Of a stretch of DNA of 64,000 nucleotides, positions 40,558 through 49,057 are shown piece after piece. The position numbers were made by a program, and so were the translations under genes. The first letter of the stretch is position 1. Every line of letters starts with the position of its first letter. Below the pieces are notes generated by a model. The model was not told where the DNA came from, did not search any database, and worked only from the letters and a program-made list of their open reading frames with translations. This stretch comes from Deltaproteobacteria bacterium. Lineage in GTDB: Bacteria; Myxococcota_A; Polyangia; Haliangiales; Haliangiaceae. The stretch spans positions 202,502 to 266,501 of the forward strand of contig JAHDIH010000006.1 of NCBI GenBank assembly GCA_020630875.1, given 5' to 3'.

Positions 40558-41967
40558 ATGAGCGACTTTAACCCAGAAGCAGCAAATCAGTTTATCGACG
40601 AGATATGGTCCGATTCCATTGTGCCCACGTTGACGGAATACATACGAATTCCAAACAAATCTCCAGCTTTTGACGAAAATTGGGAGGCCAACGGTCATAT
40701 GGAAGACGCAGTACGATTGCTCGCGGGATGGGCTGAAAAACACGCTCCAAGCGGCATGGAGATGGAAATCATTCGATTGCCTGGGCGAACGCCATTGATT
40801 TTCGCGGAAATCGCCGGTGATACCACCAAGGGCGACGTGTTGCTTTATGGCCATCTCGACAAACAACCAGAAATGACGGGTTGGCGTGATGGTTACGGTC
40901 CATGGACCCCGGTGCTCAATGGCAATCGCCTTTACGGCCGCGGAGGAGCCGACGATGGCTACTCTTTGTTTGCGTCACTGACGTCACTTTTGGCACTGCA
41001 AAAACAGGGAGTCGCCATTCCCCGATGCGTCATGATCATCGAAGCGTGCGAAGAAAGCGGAAGTTACGATTTACCACACTACATTGATCATATAGCGCAT
41101 CGGATTGGCAATCCAAAGCTTGTTGTTTGCTTGGACTCTGGATGCGGCAATTACGAACAGCTTTGGTGTACGACGTCACTTCGTGGAGTGGTGACGGCGA
41201 CATTGCGGGCAGAAACTATTTCAGAAGGCGTTCATTCGGGAGACGCCAGTGGCATTGTGCCTGATTCGTTTCGCGTGCTTCGCATACTACTGAATCGTTT
41301 GGAAGAAGCTGCCACAGGGCTAGTACTTCCCGAGGGGCTTTCTTGTCAGATACCTCGCGACCGAATAGAGCAAGCGAGTACTTCCTCAGAGGTTTTAGGA
41401 GACATGGTCAAAGGGCAATTTCCGTTTCATCCCGGAGCGCAGAGCGTCACTGGCAGCAACGCGGACCTCATTCTTAATCGTACCTGGCGTCCACAACTAA
41501 CGATTACCGGTGCCGAAGGGCTGCCCGCGATCGAAAATGCCGGAAACGTTTTACGTCCAGAAAGTGCCATCAAGCTAAGTTTGAGACTGCCGCCAACGGT
41601 GGAAGCCAGCGTCGCCTGTGACATTTTACGAGAGGTACTTTTGAAAGATCCTCCCTACGGCGCCAAGATCTCGCTAGAACACTTAGAAGGTGCTACGGGG
41701 TGGAATGCTCCACCAGTTGCAGATTGGCTAGAGAGTTCCATGAATGCTGCATCACAGGAGTTTTTTGGCAAACCTGCGGTCTTTATGGGTGAGGGCGGTA
41801 CCATTCCGTTTATGGGAATGCTTGGAGAAAAGTTCCCGGAGGCGCAGTTCTTGATCACTGGGGTACTCGGACCAGGTTCAAACGCCCATGGCCCCAATGA
41901 GTTCTTAGACATCGACTGCGCCAAACGGATCACCGGTTGCGTTGCGAGCATTATTAGCCGAATGTAA
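40558..41967 (+). CDS. M20 family dipeptidase-like metallopeptidase
   Basis: A 469-residue M20 peptidase of the CNDP/PepV-like group. VLLYGHLDKQPEMTGW has the metal His and Asp; LYGRGGADDGYSL follows; MIIEACEESGSYDL carries the catalytic Glu pair; GVHSGDASGIVPDSF is in the dimerisation domain; MGEGGTIPFMGML and GSNAHGPNEFL give the last metal ligand and substrate site. The family cleaves dipeptides or X-His peptides; substrate unknown. No signal peptide. Divergent from clpS. Confidence 0.9.
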   Translation: MSDFNPEAANQFIDEIWSDSIVPTLTEYIRIPNKSPAFDENWEANGHMEDAVRLLAGWAEKHAPSGMEMEIIRLPGRTPLIFAEIAGDTTKGDVLLYGHLDKQPEMTGWRDGYGPWTPVLNGNRLYGRGGADDGYSLFASLTSLLALQKQGVAIPRCVMIIEACEESGSYDLPHYIDHIAHRIGNPKLVVCLDSGCGNYEQLWCTTSLRGVVTATLRAETISEGVHSGDASGIVPDSFRVLRILLNRLEEAATGLVLPEGLSCQIPRDRIEQASTSSEVLGDMVKGQFPFHPGAQSVTGSNADLILNRTWRPQLTITGAEGLPAIENAGNVLRPESAIKLSLRLPPTVEASVACDILREVLLKDPPYGAKISLEHLEGATGWNAPPVADWLESSMNAASQEFFGKPAVFMGEGGTIPFMGMLGEKFPEAQFLITGVLGPGSNAHGPNEFLDIDCAKRITGCVASIISRM

Positions 41968-41985
41968 AGTATAGATTCTATGAGG

Positions 41986-42717
41986 TCAGCTTTGTTGACC
42001 AGCGCCCATTCCGGACGTGGTCGTCCCTGTTGACGTTGCGTCTCTATTGGAGAAAAGCGCTTGCAGGGTGATCTCTGTAAGGCTTCCGTCTAACAACTCA
42101 GCCATGTCGTTGAAGACCAAGGTACAAACTCCAGAAGAATCGCTGCAAACTGCGTTTGATCCAATAGAGGTGGTGGCATTTCCCCAACCGGTGAAAGTAA
42201 GAGATGAAGTTGGAGTGGTGGTAGAGAACTCAAAAGTGTTTGTCGTCACGAGTACGGGAGCGCAGGTATTCAGATCTACACCGGAATGGTTGCAGCTCAA
42301 CTCTACGATTTCTCCTGAACCCCAGATTTGACCGACCACGTTAACGCCGCCAGTACCTAGGACATTGGCGGAGTTATCTCCAATGGTCAGTGTGGCTGAA
42401 ACCTCTCCTACAAGCGCGGGAGCAAAGAGTACCTCTACACTGCAAGAAGCCTCCACCGCTAGCTCTGCCCCACAATCCGTAGTTGCGATTGTGAACTGCG
42501 AGTCGCCAGAGATGGATACCGACGCATCCAACACCTCATCTCCGGCATTAGTGACGGTCAAAGTTCTTGTGGCATCAGCAGCGTGAATATCTTGTGGATC
42601 AAACTGTACCGACGACACGGATAGTTGCAGATTGGAATCAGGATTGCCTTCCTGATCGCCCGCTACCGAGCCGCAAGCTGCAGCGAAAAAAGTGATTGCC
42701 CCCAAAGCTAACTTCAT
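41986..42717 (-). CDS. Choice-of-anchor-D-type lipoprotein (copy 1)
   Basis: A 243-residue lipoprotein (MKLALGAITFFAAACGS, lipobox AAAC) with an ASH/choice-of-anchor-D beta domain: VQFDPQDIHAADATRTLTVT, SISGDSQFTIATTDCGAEL, SCSVEVLFAPALVGEVSATL, then a second region with VVELSCNHSG-like Cys-containing segment ending in NDMAELLDGSLTEITL. A paralogue lies 1.6 kb away with the same order of segments. The start is the ATG after AAAGAG; an earlier ATG adds a non-family 19 residues. Predicted surface protein; role unknown. Confidence 0.65.
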   Translation of the reverse strand: MKLALGAITFFAAACGSVAGDQEGNPDSNLQLSVSSVQFDPQDIHAADATRTLTVTNAGDEVLDASVSISGDSQFTIATTDCGAELAVEASCSVEVLFAPALVGEVSATLTIGDNSANVLGTGGVNVVGQIWGSGEIVELSCNHSGVDLNTCAPVLVTTNTFEFSTTTPTSSLTFTGWGNATTSIGSNAVCSDSSGVCTLVFNDMAELLDGSLTEITLQALFSNRDATSTGTTTSGMGAGQQS

Positions 42718-42900
42718 CTCTTTATGATACCTGCTAAGCAATTCACACCCAACGAAAATATTTGTCGCATACATTCTGCCGAAACGTATTCCTCTTAGTT
42801 ATTGGACATTTGAAGAGGTACCGTTAGGGAAGAAAATTTGTAGTTGAATTACAGGTTGATGTATGGCTACAAGTCTTTTGAATCTCTTCAGGAAATACGA

Positions 42901-43278
42901 ATGTTTCAGTTAACCATCACGGCTCTCGCCGCAATCCATGTACTTCTTTTGGTCTATCACGTAGCCATACTAGTTAAGGTAATACCCTATGACTCAGTGT
43001 GGGGAGGCCGGCTAAAAAATGACCAAGAAATGCGAAAGCATCAGGGGTTCGCAATCATCGCCACCACAGCATTTATGCTGTTGGTACTTTTCAAGGCCGG
43101 TTGGGTAGAGCTTCCGGTGCCGCCAGAAGTATTTCCCGGTGTCTTTTGGTTTATGGCCGTTTTGTACCTGCTTAATGGTCTTGGCAATATCTCGTCAAAG
43201 AGTAAATTAGAACGTTACTTCTTCGCACCGCTTGCTCTGGTTATGGGCGCTCTAGCGCTAGTCCTGGCGCTCAGCTAA
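42901..43278 (+). CDS. Four-helix membrane protein
   Basis: A 125-residue protein with four hydrophobic helices (LTITALAAIHVLLLVYHVAI, FAIIATTAFMLLVLF, VFPGVFWFMAVLYLLNG, LALVMGALALVLAL). The ATG preceded by AGGA with 7-base spacing is used; the frame extends 19 residues upstream from a TTG. Two bases separate its stop from the DUF1772-like gene, so the two probably form one unit. No family recognised. Confidence 0.6.
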   Translation: MFQLTITALAAIHVLLLVYHVAILVKVIPYDSVWGGRLKNDQEMRKHQGFAIIATTAFMLLVLFKAGWVELPVPPEVFPGVFWFMAVLYLLNGLGNISSKSKLERYFFAPLALVMGALALVLALS

Positions 43279-43280
43279 TA

Positions 43281-43772
43281 ATGTCGGTTAACTTACATAC
43301 TGCCGTCGGGTTGTTCGCGTTATTTTCCGTTGCCCTTACCGCGGGGCTGTTTTACGCGTGGGAAGTCTCGGTGATTCCTGGAACCAAGAAGATCTCAGAC
43401 CGGTCTTACGTGGAAGCCATGCAGTCAATCAACCGCGCCATACTTAATCCGTGGTTCTTTGTTATGTTCTTAGGATCGGTCCTATCTTTACCGGCGCTCT
43501 CCTATTTGCAATACACCGTCGCAGTTGATGGCAGGTTTTGGCTTATCACGGCGGCTACGTCGATCTACCTTGTGGGAATGCTTGGAGTGACCATGTTTGG
43601 CAACGTGCCACTGAACGAAGCGTTGGATAAAGTGGAGATTACGATATTGGCTCAAGACGAATTGGACCAGACAAGACAGACCTACGAAAAGCGATGGAAC
43701 CGACTTAACAAAGTTCGAACCGTCGCCGCTTTGGCTGCGTTTGCCTTGCTGCTTTTTGCCAAGTTTACGTAG
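43281..43772 (+). CDS. DUF1772 family membrane protein
   Basis: A 163-residue protein with four hydrophobic segments and the DUF1772 pattern: LTAGLFYAWEVSVIPG near the N-terminus, VEAMQSINRAILNPWFF, LGVTMFGNVPLNEALD, and TYEKRWNRLNKVRTV before the last helix. The family (anthrone oxygenase-like) includes some oxygenases and many uncharacterised proteins. Co-transcribed with the preceding small membrane protein gene. Confidence 0.75.
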   Translation: MSVNLHTAVGLFALFSVALTAGLFYAWEVSVIPGTKKISDRSYVEAMQSINRAILNPWFFVMFLGSVLSLPALSYLQYTVAVDGRFWLITAATSIYLVGMLGVTMFGNVPLNEALDKVEITILAQDELDQTRQTYEKRWNRLNKVRTVAALAAFALLLFAKFT

Positions 43773-43827
43773 CCAGTTTTTGAACACTTGGGGCAACGCT
43801 TATGCCTTGGGTGCGGTCTAGCATTTT

Positions 43828-44283
43828 GTGAAAAAAAGTATTTCCCTTTTCGTATTTTTGGCTGGGTGTTATCCCGGCTACACCAACGTTTCTGCATCTC
43901 AGCTGCAACCGACGGCCGGCAATGGCGTGATCTGTTTAGTGCGTCATGACAAGTTAGTTGGTAAGTACGCCAGGTTTAAACATTACGATAATGAACAGCT
44001 GGTAGGAGTGAGTCAAAGAAACGGTACCGTAATTTGCTATCACGCAGGTGCTGGCGAGCATCACCTGGTATCGTATAGCGACAACGCTTCTCACATGGCG
44101 TTAGACGTCGCAGAGGGACATATCTACTATGTAGAAGTAGTTCCGAAAGTGGGGCCAGACAATATGAACTTAATCGCGAGTGAACGCACCACTCCCATTA
44201 GGGCACTTCCTCACGTCACCACCCTACGAGTCGGCGCTCGCTATGAGCCCATTACAAGAACCCCAATCCCTGCCTTTCGCTAA
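43828..44283 (+). CDS. DUF2846-like lipoprotein
   Basis: A 151-residue lipoprotein from a GTG start: MKKSISLFVFLAGCYPG (lipobox LAGC) and a mature beta-sandwich with GVICLVRHDKLVGKYARF, YHAGAGEHHLVSYS and GHIYYVEVVPKVGPD. The pattern (small-molecule or pilus-linked DUF2846) is recognisable but weak. Convergent with the anchor-D lipoprotein gene. Confidence 0.55.
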   Translation: MKKSISLFVFLAGCYPGYTNVSASQLQPTAGNGVICLVRHDKLVGKYARFKHYDNEQLVGVSQRNGTVICYHAGAGEHHLVSYSDNASHMALDVAEGHIYYVEVVPKVGPDNMNLIASERTTPIRALPHVTTLRVGARYEPITRTPIPAFR

Positions 44284-44291
44284 ATTGGAAG

Positions 44292-44939
44292 TTACTGTAC
44301 CTCGCGAAAATATGCGGTTAACGTAATTTTTTCTAAGGTGCCGTCTAGTAAGTCTTGTAGAGAGTTAAGTTCGAATGAACAGGTGGTACTGGTAGTGCAA
44401 AGAGGACTACCTTGGTTCTGACTGCTTGCTCCCCAGTCCTCGAAGTTACCAACGGCCACTACGGAGAAGCTATTTCTGGTGGCAAGAAGAGGAGGGCAGT
44501 TAATGCGGCCACTGTCAGGTTGGTTGCATTCAATATCTTGCGTTAGTTCTCCCGGGTCGTTAATGCTTGATACTATTAGAGCACCACCAGCCCCAGAAAC
44601 TATCACTGTATCGTCACCCACCTGTATCGTCGCAGAAACGCTCCCGATCATCTCTGGCGCGAACTTCACGGTAAGGTCACACGACTGAGCCACGTCAATC
44701 GAGCTGCCACAAGTGTTCGCCTCTATTGAAAATTGACTGTCTCCGCTAAGTGTAATGGAGGGCAGGGCGTGATCGGCGTTTCCATCGTTTCGGATCACTA
44801 TGGTTTCCATTTGATCCGCATCATGAATGTTGCGTGGACCAAACTCAACGGCAGTACTGCTAATGGTGATGTTTGACGTAGGCGCCTCCACCGAGCCACA
44901 AGCTAGCAAAAATGCGATGCCAATTACGAATCGAATCAT
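44292..44939 (-). CDS. Choice-of-anchor-D-type lipoprotein (copy 2)
   Basis: A 215-residue paralogue of the gene at 42 kb: MIRFVIGIAFLLACGS signal (lipobox LLAC), then VEFGPRNIHDADQMETIVI, SGDSQFSIEANTCGSSI, SCDLTVKFAPEMIGSVSATI and a C-terminal NSLQDLLDGTLEKITLTAYF that matches copy 1 almost residue for residue in pattern. The start is the second Met; an upstream in-frame ATG adds six residues. Intervening genes on the other strand show they are not a simple tandem pair. Confidence 0.65.
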   Translation of the reverse strand: MIRFVIGIAFLLACGSVEAPTSNITISSTAVEFGPRNIHDADQMETIVIRNDGNADHALPSITLSGDSQFSIEANTCGSSIDVAQSCDLTVKFAPEMIGSVSATIQVGDDTVIVSGAGGALIVSSINDPGELTQDIECNQPDSGRINCPPLLATRNSFSVVAVGNFEDWGASSQNQGSPLCTTSTTCSFELNSLQDLLDGTLEKITLTAYFREVQ

Positions 44940-45055
44940 TGACCCACTATCAAACATTTCGGAGAAATATCCAGGCTCTGAATTGGCTTTTTAGGTCTAA
45001 TAGTCGAAGTATGGGGTTTCTCTTTGCTAAGCGAAGCTCTAACTGTTGCTTTGAG

Positions 45056-45098
45056 TTAACAAGTGGTCGCCTCACAGTTTCTAACAAGCAGTGGTCGC
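45056..45098 (+). repeat. Direct repeat upstream of the TonB-like gene
   Basis: Two similar segments, TAACAAGTGGTCGC and TAACAAGCAGTGGTCGC, lie one after the other 28 bases apart, sharing the perfect 9-mer AGTGGTCGC, within the leader of the TonB-like gene. They could be a tandem operator, but there is no independent evidence. Confidence 0.3.
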
Positions 45099-45125
45099 GT
45101 GCTCGGAGCTTTGCCATACTGTGAC

Positions 45126-45866
45126 ATGGATAAAAGTAAACCGAACCGTCTTTTTTCTAGGTGCTTAGTAGTTGCTGCAACGTTAACGTTCTCAGGAATA
45201 GCTGGAATCACGATTTCCTCTATGTGGGAAACATCTTATTTGAGCCTGCCTGCCGTAGAAGGAAAGTCGTATCAAGTAGCATTAGCCGCTATTGCAGCAC
45301 CACCACCCGCAGCTGTAGCGAAGAATACCCCTGTCAAGGTTGTTGTCGATTTTGCACAACCGTCAAGCTCAAGCGATCCTGTTGAGGATACTACGACCTT
45401 ACTTGAGACTGAAGTGGTTGGCGTTGAAGGAGGGCAAGATGGTGGAATTTTGGGAGGCAAACTTGGAGGCAAACTTGAAGGTAGTCTGTTGGGTGACCTT
45501 GATGGCGAAATAGATGGCACTGCGGCAACGCGTAGAAAGCCGACGCTAACAAGCTACGTTTCCGCTTCTGTTTTGAGAAAAGCTTGGCTTGCAGGTGATA
45601 AGCCATCGCCTGATCATGAAGATCAATTAGCGATGCGACGAAGCGGAAAGGTAAATCTAAGTAGCTCGTGGAAAATTTGCGTAAAAGCAAACGGTACCGT
45701 CGCTTCCTTCAAAAAACTGATTTCCACAGGCTATCCATCCTACGACAGAAAATTGTCTCAAGCGATCAGCCGTTGGAAATACAGACCACTTAAAGTTGAT
45801 GGGATGGCGAGTCAAAGTTGCGGAAAAACGACGATTAACTATCGAGCCGCAAAAACTGGAATGTGA
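45126..45866 (+). CDS. TonB-like energy-transducer C-terminal protein
   Basis: A 246-residue inner-membrane anchored protein: one N-terminal helix (LVVAATLTFSGIAGITISS), a long Ala/Ser/Asp linker with a short coding repeat (GGKLGGKLEGSLLGDLDG), and a C-terminal TonB-type domain (VNLSSSWKICVKANGTVASF, STGYPSYDRKLSQAISRWKY). The mature C-terminus has a Cys pair in the TonB domain (KIC and QSC). No ExbB/ExbD is adjacent, so the partner motor must be elsewhere. The ATG giving MDKSKPN is used because the frame upstream lacks family sequence. Confidence 0.65.
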   Translation: MDKSKPNRLFSRCLVVAATLTFSGIAGITISSMWETSYLSLPAVEGKSYQVALAAIAAPPPAAVAKNTPVKVVVDFAQPSSSSDPVEDTTTLLETEVVGVEGGQDGGILGGKLGGKLEGSLLGDLDGEIDGTAATRRKPTLTSYVSASVLRKAWLAGDKPSPDHEDQLAMRRSGKVNLSSSWKICVKANGTVASFKKLISTGYPSYDRKLSQAISRWKYRPLKVDGMASQSCGKTTINYRAAKTGM

Positions 45867-45902
45867 CTTGCCAAAACAGTTGGTGCTGCTAGAACTTCCG
45901 GC

Positions 45903-46202
45903 ATGAGTCGTAGAAAGAAAGTAGCTATAGTTTTAGGTGCGTTTGGCGCGGCTGCTCTGGTATTGGCACTTGCGACATCGCTTCCAGGCTACAACGACGC
46001 TACCGATAGATTAGAGAGAATGATTAAAGACGCAGAGGTTGCAAGCGCTAAAGAAGAGCCTCGTCGGTTGCAAAGAGCTACCGAAGGAATTCGATACGCA
46101 AAAGAGGACCAATCTGATAAACGAAATGGATTAATTTTGTTTGGCGGTGGAGGCGCTTTTCTGATTTTCCTAGCAGCGGGGGCAGCACTTAGGAAAACTT
46201 AG
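45903..46202 (+). CDS. Small two-helix membrane protein
   Basis: A 99-residue protein with two transmembrane segments (VAIVLGAFGAAALVLALA and LILFGGGGAFLIFLAAGAAL) flanking a charged coiled region (RLERMIKDAEVASAKEE). The N- and C-termini are Arg/Lys rich. Function unknown. It ends 14 bases inside the convergent gene. Confidence 0.55.
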   Translation: MSRRKKVAIVLGAFGAAALVLALATSLPGYNDATDRLERMIKDAEVASAKEEPRRLQRATEGIRYAKEDQSDKRNGLILFGGGGAFLIFLAAGAALRKT

Positions 46203-46671
46203 CGTCCAAACATTCTTTCAGTTGAGAAAGAGAACTTTCGTCCACAAGCGGTAGGGTTCCAATACCCATGTCATCAACCGACAGTTTATCCGCGATTGCT
46301 TCGGCTCTAAAAAGTAGAGCGACAAGCTTTCCGTTTTTTGCAGCGAGCAGTGCTGCATGCCCGCCAAGGTTGTAGTGAATCATTCCATGAAGTAAAGTAA
46401 CTTTTGCTTTGGGGAATCGGGAAGACATTAGATTTCTGACGTCGAGTAAAAAATTATTGTCTTCAGTGGATAGTCCGCTTAGAGGAGTTGGTCCAAGACC
46501 GTCTGCATTCGCGACTGTTTCAACTTCTACCGGCTCATCCTCTGCCACTAATTCAAGTGGCGGCAACTCGCCAAAGAGGGCAGCAAGGTCAGCTGCGATT
46601 TCCAGCTCTTCAGAAACCGAAATCGGAGGTGCGACCACCGGAGGTTTAGCTGCTCTAGGCTTAAGTCCCAT
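46189..46671 (-). CDS. Hypothetical protein at the end of the dus operon
   Basis: A 160-residue soluble protein that I do not recognise. The first 65 residues are Pro/Glu-rich and probably disordered; the rest has an alpha/beta layout (DNNFLLDVRNLMSSRFPKAK, IHYNLGGHAALLAAKNGKL, ALLFRAEAIADKLSV). No signal peptide. It lies 5 bases downstream of dus, the last gene of the mpl-to-dus run. Confidence 0.5.
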   Translation of the reverse strand: MGLKPRAAKPPVVAPPISVSEELEIAADLAALFGELPPLELVAEDEPVEVETVANADGLGPTPLSGLSTEDNNFLLDVRNLMSSRFPKAKVTLLHGMIHYNLGGHAALLAAKNGKLVALLFRAEAIADKLSVDDMGIGTLPLVDESSLSQLKECLDAKFS

Positions 46672-46676
46672 ACCGT

Positions 46677-47696
46677 TTATGCTGCCGTGGGGATATTAGG
46701 AATCCCTCGACTTCCCTTTTTTAAAAGCCAATCAAAGTATTCTTTAGCGCATTCGACGACCTCTTCCGCCGTTTCAAGCTGCCATACTTTTTGCCTGAAG
46801 GTGTTGCAGCCGTGCAGTCCGCGAGCGTACCACGCACACGCTTTTCTTATTTCATGAATCAAGCGAGGGCCCGCTTTATGCTCTGCCATCAGGTCAATGT
46901 GACGTTTAAACACGTTGATGCGTTCTTCAAGGGTTGGCTCACCAGGATCGTCGTTACCGTCGATAATTTGTTTTAGGCGATGAAACAACCATGGGTTCCC
47001 GCGCGCGCCTCTACCAATCATCACGGCATCAGCGCCAGTGTGTTCCATCATTCTGAAGTAGCCATCTACGTCGACCACGTCACCGTTCCCCACGACGGGA
47101 ATATGCTTTGGTACCGCTTCACGGGTTTTGCGAATGATTTCTAGATCGGCAACACCACTGTAGCCTTGCGAGCGGGTCCGCCCATGCACCGTGATCATTT
47201 TGGCTCCTGCTTCAACCATGGCGCATGCAAATTCAGGTGAGTTTATGGATTGCATATCCCAGCCTGCACGGTGCTTCACTGTTACCGGTATGTGACTTGG
47301 CACTGCATTGATCACAACTTTTACAAGATGCGCAGCCAACTCCGGCTCTCTCATGAGAGCGCTTCCGCATGCACCTGCCGTGACACGTTTGGCGGGGCAC
47401 CCCATATTAATGTCTACTAAGCACGCACCGATATCAACCGCCATTTTGGCAGCATGGGTCATGGCATCATCTTCGCGACCAAAGATCTGTACACCGAACT
47501 GGCGACCATTAAGGCTGGGCGTTAGCTTGTCTACTGTTTTCTTGGCTCCGGCATGCAGCGCATGAGCGGAAAGAAACTCGGTTACCGTAATTCCTACGCC
47601 AAATTCTTCGCATATGGTTCTAAAGGGAAGGTCCGTCACCGCCGCCATAGGTGCTAGCAGCACAGGCGTATCCACTTTGATTGGCCCGATTTCCAT
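46677..47696 (-). CDS. dusB: tRNA-dihydrouridine synthase (DusB-type)
   Basis: A 339-residue FMN-dependent enzyme reducing uridines in the D-loop of tRNA. Visible are VLLAPMAAVTDLPFR, VDINMGCPAKRVTAG (catalytic Cys in MGCP), VTVKHRAGWD, TVHGRTRSQGYSG, VVGNGDVVDVDGYF and DAVMIGRGARGNPW. The motif pattern and length are DusB-like. It sits in an operon behind mobA, inositol monophosphatase and the mpl fusion. Confidence 0.9.
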   Translation of the reverse strand: MEIGPIKVDTPVLLAPMAAVTDLPFRTICEEFGVGITVTEFLSAHALHAGAKKTVDKLTPSLNGRQFGVQIFGREDDAMTHAAKMAVDIGACLVDINMGCPAKRVTAGACGSALMREPELAAHLVKVVINAVPSHIPVTVKHRAGWDMQSINSPEFACAMVEAGAKMITVHGRTRSQGYSGVADLEIIRKTREAVPKHIPVVGNGDVVDVDGYFRMMEHTGADAVMIGRGARGNPWLFHRLKQIIDGNDDPGEPTLEERINVFKRHIDLMAEHKAGPRLIHEIRKACAWYARGLHGCNTFRQKVWQLETAEEVVECAKEYFDWLLKKGSRGIPNIPTAA

Positions 47697-47705
47697 AGAC
47701 GTAAA

Positions 47706-48278
47706 CTACATTGTTTTGGGGAAAAGTTCACCTGCATCTTTCGGCTCGTTCCAGTTTTTCGAAAATTGCAGTAATGGGTCGAATTCTTTACATTTTTCTT
47801 CGGAGATGATGGCTGCAATGCCGCTGTTTGCTACCTGTTTGAGGGATTTTACATTACTAATATCTCGCCGTTGGTACGTCGCAAAGAGTACTTGAGGGTG
47901 TCCATGAGCCATGGGGACGATGGAGTTTTCTTGGGATTGGCTGAGGATGTAAGTGGCTAGTTCTTTTGATGGAAAGGGCATATCTCCCCCCAACACAAAG
48001 AGTGCATCAGCATCAGTAATATCGAACGCCCGCTTAAGGGCTTGCGCCGGTCCTCTACCGATTTCTTTGTCGAAAATCCATTGAACAGCAGGTCTTTCTT
48101 TATATTGCTCTCGTCGACCGCAAATGTAAATTTTTGAAAAGAGGGGAGCCAAAATTCGCAGTTGATTGTCTAGTAGCGTCATTCCATTGATTGGCAATTG
48201 GTGTTTGTTGATGCCGCCCATTCTTGTTGCTAGGCCGCCTACCAGAATAAGTAATGGAATGTTAGCTTCGGTCTGCAT
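47706..48278 (-). CDS. mobA: MobA-like NTP transferase (molybdenum cofactor guanylyltransferase)
   Basis: A 190-residue MobA-type protein: IPLLILVGGLATRMGGINKH (nucleotide-binding loop, LVGG rather than LAGG), LGGDMPFPSKELA (metal Asp) and MAHGHPQVLF at the NTP transferase core. MobA links GMP to molybdopterin; other family members act on other sugars. The Met at the start of MQTEAN is used, which overlaps the upstream gene by 17 bases. No other Mo-cofactor genes are in the window. Confidence 0.8.
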   Translation of the reverse strand: MQTEANIPLLILVGGLATRMGGINKHQLPINGMTLLDNQLRILAPLFSKIYICGRREQYKERPAVQWIFDKEIGRGPAQALKRAFDITDADALFVLGGDMPFPSKELATYILSQSQENSIVPMAHGHPQVLFATYQRRDISNVKSLKQVANSGIAAIISEEKCKEFDPLLQFSKNWNEPKDAGELFPKTM

Positions 48279-49056
48279 TGTCGAGCGCGTCAATCAGCTG
48301 TTGGTGCAGAATACCGTTAGTAGCAACTGCTTCCCCGCGATAGGGATCAAAACGAGAGCCGTCGGTAGCTGTAACGGTTCCACCTGCTTCGTTGATTAAG
48401 AGTGCACCAGCCGCGAGGTCCCAAGGAGATAGTTGCCTCTCCCAATAACCATCAAATTTTCCACTGGCAATTAAACACAAATCTAACGATGCGGCACCTA
48501 GCCTTCTGCAAGCTTGCGCATTTTTTTGAAAGTAGGTCCATTGTTTTAGGTTGTCGTCTTTTTCTCTATGGTGCGGAAATCCGGTGGCCAGTAGCGCTGA
48601 CTGAAGCGAGTCTACTTTTGAAACAGAAATACGCTTACCATTGAGAGTGGCGCCACCACCGAGGGTGGCTTCGTAGTGCCAGTTCAACTCTGGCGCAAAC
48701 ACCGAACCAACAACCACCGTTCCTTCGTAATACAAGGCAATGGAAATAGCCCATATCGGTAGGCCATGAGAAAAATTGAGAGTGCCGTCTATCGGATCGA
48801 CCATCCAACAGGTATTTAGTCTGCTGTCACCTTTGGAGGACTCCTCCGCGAGAATGGGAATTTCAGGAGTTTCTTCCGTTAGAACGTTTATTATTTTCTC
48901 TTCTAATTTTTTATCCCAGTAGGTGACCAGGTCTCTGGAACTTCGTTTTTGAGAGATGAGACCGACTTCCCAGTTGTCTCCCAGCGTACTGGCAGCTGCA
49001 TTGCAAGCTTTGGCCGCGACCACTTGCAGCTTCTTTAAAGAAGCTGGCGACAACAT
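48262..49056 (-). CDS. Inositol monophosphatase family protein (CysQ/SuhB-like)
   Basis: A 264-residue Mg-dependent phosphatase: ILAEESSKGD (metal Glu), MVDPIDGTLNFSHG (catalytic DPIDGT), ALLATGFPHHRE, LGAASLDLCLIASG and QLSPWDLAAGALLINEAGG (late metal Asp). It may act on myo-inositol-1-phosphate or related substrates. It starts one base after the mpl stop, and its 3' end overlaps the mobA-like start by 17 bases. Confidence 0.9.
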   Translation of the reverse strand: MLSPASLKKLQVVAAKACNAAASTLGDNWEVGLISQKRSSRDLVTYWDKKLEEKIINVLTEETPEIPILAEESSKGDSRLNTCWMVDPIDGTLNFSHGLPIWAISIALYYEGTVVVGSVFAPELNWHYEATLGGGATLNGKRISVSKVDSLQSALLATGFPHHREKDDNLKQWTYFQKNAQACRRLGAASLDLCLIASGKFDGYWERQLSPWDLAAGALLINEAGGTVTATDGSRFDPYRGEAVATNGILHQQLIDALDNADRS

Positions 49057-49057
49057 G

